Below, in pieces: positions 58,804-64,000 of a stretch of 64,000 nt of DNA (the stretch's first letter is position 1; the number at the start of each line of letters is the position of its first letter). The notes under the pieces were generated by a model. That model saw only the letters and a list, made by a program, of their open reading frames with translations, made no database searches and had not been told where the DNA came from. The stretch is from Diogma glabrata (Eukaryota > Arthropoda > Insecta > Diptera > Cylindrotomidae). Made by a program: the position numbers and the translations under genes. Location of the stretch: positions 215,768,495 to 215,832,494 of the forward strand of contig OY856188.1 in NCBI GenBank assembly GCA_963693315.1, given 5' to 3'.

Positions 58804-61800
58804 ATGGAAAAATGGTTGAGAAAACGCGCGTTAGCACAGAAGACGATGGAACATATACTAGTGTTTAGTTTAGCATTATCAAATGAACAATCTACGGCTA
58901 CGGTTGAAGATTGTTTGGCGGGGTTAGAGAAACTTGAAGTTGTGTATAACACTGTCATGAATGCCGAGGAAGAGTTATCACAATACCAAGATGTTCCATC
59001 GGTACTAGTATCTTTCGAAAAGGATTACTATAAGACTCGTTCCTTATTAAAACAACGTCTTAATATACTGCAGTCATCAAATGATACCAAGTCAATAGAT
59101 TTAAATAAAACTATAGAAGATTTTATTTGTGTTCAAAAAACCTTTTATGAAGGAAAAAACGATAAAGTTAAACTACCGAAGTTAAACATTGAGCCATTTT
59201 CTGCGAATTTATTCCAATGGCCAACCTTTCATGATTTCTATACCACCACGATCCATGAAAACAACTCTATTTCCCCTTAAGCAAGCTCCAAATTTTGCAC
59301 AATCTTCTATCAGGAGAAGTAAAGGACTACACTAAGAACATTCCATTTACTAGGATCGAGGATATGATGAAGTTTTGCAATGTTTAGTCGGGTGATATGA
59401 TGATAAACCTTCTATAACTACTGAGCTTATCTCAAAATATGTAACACTAAAACCAGTAGTAAATGGAACAGTTCAAGAAATAAGAAAAATTAATGAAGTG
59501 GCAGGACAGGTTCTGCGAGGCTTAACAATTATGGAAGAAGAATGTGAATCAAGAGATCCATAGTTAATTTTCTTGTTAATGAGCAAAATGGACCATCAAA
59601 CCCGGTTAGATTGGGCAAACCATTCTGGTAAAATAAATTTTCCCAAAATTGAAGATCTATTAGATTTTTTTTAACCAAAAACGTCGTTCGTTTAGAGAGA
59701 AGCGTGACCCCGGCGCTAGTACTAGTAGAAACCCTAAAAATATTTCAAAAACCTTTCTCACACAACACACACAATTCAACAGAAACAAATGTCAATAAGG
59801 AACAATGCTTGCATTGCAATGAAAATCAATTTTTGGGAAAATGTCCTTTATTTAGAAACCTAGATGTATAAACACTCGTCGGGAAAGGGATGTACAGTAC
59901 AGAGTGTGCTTTAACTGTTTGAGAAAGGGTTACTCTCAAAACCAATGCAAATTTCGTCCTTAATGTCAAATATGTGCTAGAACGCATCATACACTCTTGC
60001 ACTTGTTAAATGCGGAAATATCTCATTTAGAGTCACAAATGCAACGCCTTTAGAGCCACAAATAACAAATTAAATCTAATATCAAGTATATTAACTGCAA
60101 AAAGTGATGAACCAAATACCATAGATGATATTGTTAATGATAGTTGTGAAGGTGCAGCAACATCTATGTTTATTAATACTAAATATACTTTGCTATCGAT
60201 TGCTTTGGTATTATATGGAAAAGGTCAGTTTGGTGAAACAGTTCCAGTTAGAATACTATTGGATTCTCGCTCATAGTCAAACTTCATTACTGAGGCCTGT
60301 ACGCAAAGATTAGGATTGTCTAGATCTTATAATTGAATGGAAATAAAGGGTCTGGGCACCACAACAGTGGGAAAAACGAAAGGAAAAGTTGTTGTGGCAT
60401 TATATGATCGGAAGCCAATGTTTGTTATTGAAATTGAAGCACTCATAATTAGTCAAACTACATCCAATGTTCCTGGCACATCCATCTTCTCTTCTGCACT
60501 TAATTTTACAAAAGATTTGCATCTTGCAGATCCTAACGTTTGCAATCCAGGGGAAATCGACATTTTAGTAGGTTATGATGTATTCTTCCAGTTATTGTGT
60601 AATGAAAGAATAATGAAACTACACAATATAATTGAACATAATTCGAAGTTTGGTTAGCTTATTATCGGGTCTGTAAATACTATTGGGGGGACTGAAAGTC
60701 TTGGCTTATGACATCTATTACTCCTCCAATAGATGAAATTTTGAAAATGTTGTGGTGTGGTGGAAAATGGTGTTTTGAAAACACCACAACTAGAGATGAA
60801 ACTGGCCGTATCATTGTTCGATTACTCTTCAAGAAAGAAAAAATACAAAAACTTGGAGATAATTTTTTATCTGCTACAAAAAGGTTACATTCTTTAGAGA
60901 AACGGCTTTCCAAATCAAAGGTCTTACAAGACGTATATTCCGCTTTCATGAATGAATACATATAAATCTTAATCACATGCAAGCAATCACCAGGAGACGC
61001 AGGCCTATGAACTAAACAGTTACTATCTACCACATCATTGCGTTTTAAAAAACTTGACCACAACAACTCGTTTAAGAGTGGCATTTGATGGCTCCGCTAA
61101 GACTCTAAGTTGCAGATCATTGAAAGAATCATTAATGGTTGGACCTAACATCCAAGATGAAATCCGTTCTATCTTGTTACGTTACATCGTATAACAGTAA
61201 CAGCAGATATAGTAAAAATGTACAGGCAGATTCTTGTTCATGATAAGGATCAAAACTATCAACGATCCAAGTTGGATCCAAGAGATAAAATTGAAAAATA
61301 CAAATTAAACACCGTTACATATGGTACTTCGTGTGCTCCATTTCTTGCTATTCGTACATTGAAGAAGGTTGGTAATTTAATCAAATCAAGAGAACCTATG
61401 ATTTCCAATATAATTCAGAAGGATTTTTATGTCGATAACCTATTAACAGGAGCTGACAGTTTTGATTCAGCTACAATTTTTAAAGCGAAATTGGAACATC
61501 ATCTACTTGAGTACGACTTTAATTTGAGGAAGTGGCTGACGATCTAATGAAAAAACATTGACACAATCCGTAAAGTTTAAAACTTCTTTCCCGCAAGAAA
61601 TTAAATAAACACTTCAAGGCGAAAAGGTTTTAGGAATGCTATGGAATTCTGAGATAGATTATTTTATGTTTCAACAAAATGAAGACAGTGAACAACTTAT
61701 TACAAAGTGTATAATTCTTAGAAAAACGGCACAAATATTTGACCCACTTAGATTATTAGCACCAATAGTTGTCAAACTAAAATTAATTTTTCAAAAGCTA

Positions 61801-61880
61801 CGGCTTCAGCATTTGGATTGGGATGAACCTGTACCTGAGAACATTGCAATTTATTGGAAAGACACAATAAAAAGGTTTTA
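58804..61880 (+). pseudogene. Decayed BEL/Pao retrotransposon (gag, zinc knuckles, protease, RT)
   Basis: The start ATG at 58804 opens a gag frame (to 59280) with a predicted helical N-terminal region and KLPKLNIEPFSANLFQWPTF, the DUF1759-type block of BEL/Pao gag. Later, in shifting frames, come a Cys knuckle (CLHCNENQFLGKCPLF near 59811), a protease region (PVRILLDSRS then FITEACTQRLGL near 60250, the DSG replaced by DSR) and IDILVGYDVFFQLL. The reverse transcriptase has MYRQILVHDKDQNYQ, NTVTYGTSCAPFLAIRTLKK and YVDNLLTG (YVDN instead of YVDD). The following FDPLRLLAPIVVKLKLIFQK and IYWKDTIKRFY mark the start of the connection domain. Many stops and frameshifts and two altered catalytic residues show it is long dead. 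It is cut at about 61875 by a fold-back insertion; integrase and LTRs are not seen. Confidence 0.85.
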
Positions 61881-61887
61881 TTTCTAT

Positions 61888-61967
61888 TCCGGTCGGTTCG
61901 GGAATCGAACCGGCGTCCTTCTGATCAGAGTTTATGGTTAACCATTTAACCAACTCGACCAGCGACG
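61888..61967 (-). repeat. tRNA-like sequence (pol III box A and B), inverted copy
   Basis: Read on the - strand, box A TGGTCGAGTTGG is followed about 40 bases later by a canonical box B GGTTCGATTCC (plus-strand 61901-61911). The D-arm-like GGTTAAATGGTTAACC is present. Acceptor and T-stem pairing is imperfect and no CCA is encoded, so it is a tRNA-derived (SINE-like) sequence rather than a working tRNA gene. Confidence 0.6.
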
Positions 61968-62174
61968 AGATAAAAATGTGTTTTTAGATGATCGACTTAA
62001 CATCACAATTATTTTAATTCATTTTTAGTGTCAATTTTTTGTCTTATTTTTTTTATTCTACGAACATGTTTTACTGTTCTTCATACATCAACCAAGTTGA
62101 CATTGAATGAAGAACATTATGGAACTACGAACATGGGAGACAAATACCAACTTGTTGAAAACAAATTTTTATCT

Positions 62175-62256
62175 CGTCGCTGGTCGAGTTGGTTAAATGG
62201 TTAACCATAAACTTTGATCAGAAGGACGCCGGTTTAATTCCCGAACTGACCGGAAT
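62175..62256 (+). repeat. tRNA-like sequence (pol III box A and B), direct copy
   Basis: Box A TGGTCGAGTTGG at 62181-62192 and a degenerate box B GGTTTAATTCC at 62231-62241. It mirrors the copy at 61888-61967 with a few substitutions. Confidence 0.6.
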
Positions 62257-62326
62257 TGAGATAAAACTTTTGTTATACGGAGCTTTCACTTGTCAAAGTA
62301 ATTTTTCATTCTATTCATGGTTATTC

Positions 62327-62645
62327 TTCATTAGCCGTTTTTTCTCGTCTTTTTTATTTTGTGAAATAGAAGATATAACAATAATATAAGTGCGAAAGAA
62401 AAAAAGGTGAATACTTTTTATTTATTCCACGAGTTTTTTTTTGCTTATCAAGCTCTATTGACTTGTTTTATAGTAGAACACTATTTTTATAGTATAACAC
62501 TTTTTTTTAAAAAAAAAGTCATGCAAAATAAAAAAAAATCGTGGAATAAATAAAAAGTCTTTATCTCTTTTCCTTTCGCACTTATACGATTTTCATATCT
62601 TTTATTACAAAAATTAAAAGAGGACGAGAAAAAAAGACTAATGGA
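62327..62645. mobile_element. Fold-back element with CATTAG / CTAATG ends
   Basis: CATTAGCCGTTTTTTCTCGT and ATAAGTGCGAAAGAAA on the left mirror TTTCGCACTTATA and ACGAGAAAAAAAGACTAATG on the right. The centre has TTTATAGTAGAACAC and AAAAAGTCATGC. It is related to 52265-52880. Confidence 0.65.
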
Positions 62646-62654
62646 GAATAACAT

Positions 62655-62905
62655 TTAATCAAAATTAACAATTTGCATAAATTTTAAAATAAAAATATGT
62701 TGAACAAGTAACCTATGACAAAATATTTGTTATTTTTTTCAAACAAATTGTATTGCTATGACAACAAGTATAGTTACAAATATTTTGATTGGATTATGAA
62801 ATTTTGAATTGAAAGCTTCCTTTGATAAAATTTTTTATTTTTATGTACTTTATACAAATTTAATTTTTTACTTTTTGGACGTAACTATGACAACAAAATC
62901 GGGGA
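62655..62905 (+). repeat. Dispersed ~490-bp repeat, copy D (3' part, truncated)
   Basis: Matches the inner part of copy A: GTTGAACAAGTAACCTATGA, TTGATTGGATTATGAAATTT and TTTTTGGACGTAACTATGAC. It ends before the terminal block. Confidence 0.7.
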
Positions 62906-63240
62906 CGGATCATTAATTTGGCTGAGGTTATCCATCACTTGAAGATATCATATTCAACTTGAGCATAATAAATATATAAGCTTATCATGACGAACGACGC
63001 TTCCAAACTCCAAAAATCAATAAAAGAATTGTTTTTTTCTTTAAGTTTTTGTTTATAAAGTTTATAGGTGATGGTAGTGATTAAGGGCCGATTGTATGAA
63101 CGCGAATAGAAGATGGGATATAACGGATATAACGTCGTTTGTATTGTATGAATCAGTATAGAACAAAAAATATATTCGAGGCTTTTATTCTATTCTCTGT
63201 TTTTCTTGTATAGAAGAGTGAAAAAAACAAAATGTTTTTT
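62906..63240. other. Spacer, nothing recognised
   Basis: No feature could be supported. Confidence 0.25.
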
Positions 63241-63267
63241 TTCTTAACATGCGCAATGCGCATAGCA

Positions 63268-63735
63268 GGATAATTACTTCGGTCTGAAAAACCTTAGTAT
63301 TACATTCATGAGCTAAAAGTGAAATTCTTACCCCCACTTTTTTTTACTGATTCTAAAAAAGTAAAAAAAAATAATGTATGTCTGTCTGCCGGCCGGCCAG
63401 CCGGCCGTCACAACCTACGAAATCTAGAAAGACGCTGGACGGATTTCAAATTTTTTTTTTTCTAAAAATAGTTTTTCTCATTGGAAAGAGCCGAAAGGAC
63501 GATGTGTTCGATAACTGTACCGGAAGTGTGTCAAAAAATTTATCAAGTGTGTCAGAACAAGGAAATTTGCATATTTTTTGCTTAAAAACCGTTCATTTTA
63601 AGTGATTACGAGTAGAAACATTGAATTTGGAGAAATCTTGATGGTCGGGATTGGTATGTGAGACCAAAATCTAGATTAATGCATTATAAGTTTGTCAAAA
63701 AAATGTTGTCAAGTGTGTCAAAAGAATAGTTTATT
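63268..63735. mobile_element. Truncated arm of the giant fold-back family
   Basis: Begins at the inner-end hairpin (ACTTCGGTCTGAAAAACC), continues through GTATGTCTGTCTGCCGGCCG and GTTCGATAACTGTACCGGAA to the first tandem unit (TTGTCAAGTGTGTCAAAAGA). It has the same orientation as the right arm at 4978-6622. The ORF 63378-63605 is this repeat. Confidence 0.75.
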
Positions 63736-64000
63736 TTTCAACGATGCCGAAAACAACATATTTTGAAGCGAGAGGACAGTTTATCAGGCGAGGCGATAGC
63801 CGAGGTTGGTAATGGTCACGAGATTCAAAATATGATTTTCGGCGAGTTGAAAACTGTACTTTTTCTACTACTTTTCTAAAAATTATTATTAATTATTAAG
63901 CATTTTCATTTAAAATTACATACAATTCAAATTTTAAAACATATAAACATCCAAACAAAATCTTTAAATTTATATTTCTGCTATTAAAATATAGATGACT
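63736..64000. repeat. Small inverted repeat, then AT-rich end of window
   Basis: CCGAAAACAACATATTTTGA near 63747 mirrors TTCAAAATATGATTTTCGGC near 63823 around a GC-richer loop; nothing else is recognised up to the window end. Confidence 0.45.

Larger units (their letters stand above)
61873..62271. mobile_element. Fold-back element bounded by two opposed tRNA-like sequences
   Basis: An inverted repeat whose arms are tRNA-like. The outer ends are GGTTTTATTTCTATTCCGGT and CCGGAATTGAGATAAAAC; the inner ends are CAGCGACGAGATAAAAA and TTTTTATCTCGTCGCTG. It interrupts the BEL/Pao coding sequence at the RT/RNase H boundary. The ~200-base centre is AT-rich. Confidence 0.75.

Overview
The window is AT-rich animal DNA, almost certainly from an insect. 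The one clear host gene is an insect biogenic-amine receptor split by long introns. The rest is dominated by insect-type transposable elements: RTE, CR1/L2 and jockey-like LINEs, BEL/Pao and Ty3/gypsy remnants, Penelope-like elements, MULE and hAT fragments, and many fold-back MITEs. Three long (AT)n tracts are present. The order or species cannot be named from sequence alone.

Host gene: a beta-3-type octopamine receptor (Octbeta3R) lies on the + strand from about 28.4 to 55.9 kb. Six exons are visible, from TM2 to the stop codon, and every splice phase agrees. The exon with the N-terminus and TM1 was not found. A roughly 19.4-kb intron holds a nearly complete RTE LINE, a Penelope fragment, a TIR element and several palindromes. 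A 4.8-kb intron holds a jockey LINE and a second Penelope fragment on the opposite strand. The third intracellular loop is very long, about 740 residues, and Asn/Asp-rich.

Other candidate genes: (1) a two-exon gene on the - strand at 9575-10117 that joins perfectly in frame into a 109-residue protein with one membrane segment, family not recognised; (2) an intronless 116-codon THAP zinc-finger ORF at 10653-11003.

Layout. 1-6.6 kb: a giant fold-back repeat (arms of about 1.6 kb) whose left arm carries a second, nested element with 600-bp TIRs and a broken gene. 7.9-9.2 kb: decayed gypsy gag-protease. 9.6-11.3 kb: the two small genes. 11.5-17 kb: repeats, MITEs and a hAT fragment. 17.3-25.4 kb: one MULE transposase gene on the - strand, cut in two by about 6.65 kb of stacked insertions (a fold-back arm, a LINE, a 2.5-kb TIR element and a hAT-like MITE). 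25.8-28.4 kb: repeats. 28.4-55.9 kb: the receptor with transposon-filled introns. 55.9-58.8 kb: 3' flank and a small hairpin. 58.8-62.3 kb: a decayed BEL/Pao element with a palindrome of two opposed tRNA-like sequences inserted in it. 62.3-64 kb: more fold-back repeats, including another arm of the family seen at 1-6.6 kb.

The genes do not form an operon or pathway. The recurring theme is nested insertion of long inverted-repeat elements, several families of which recur within the window.
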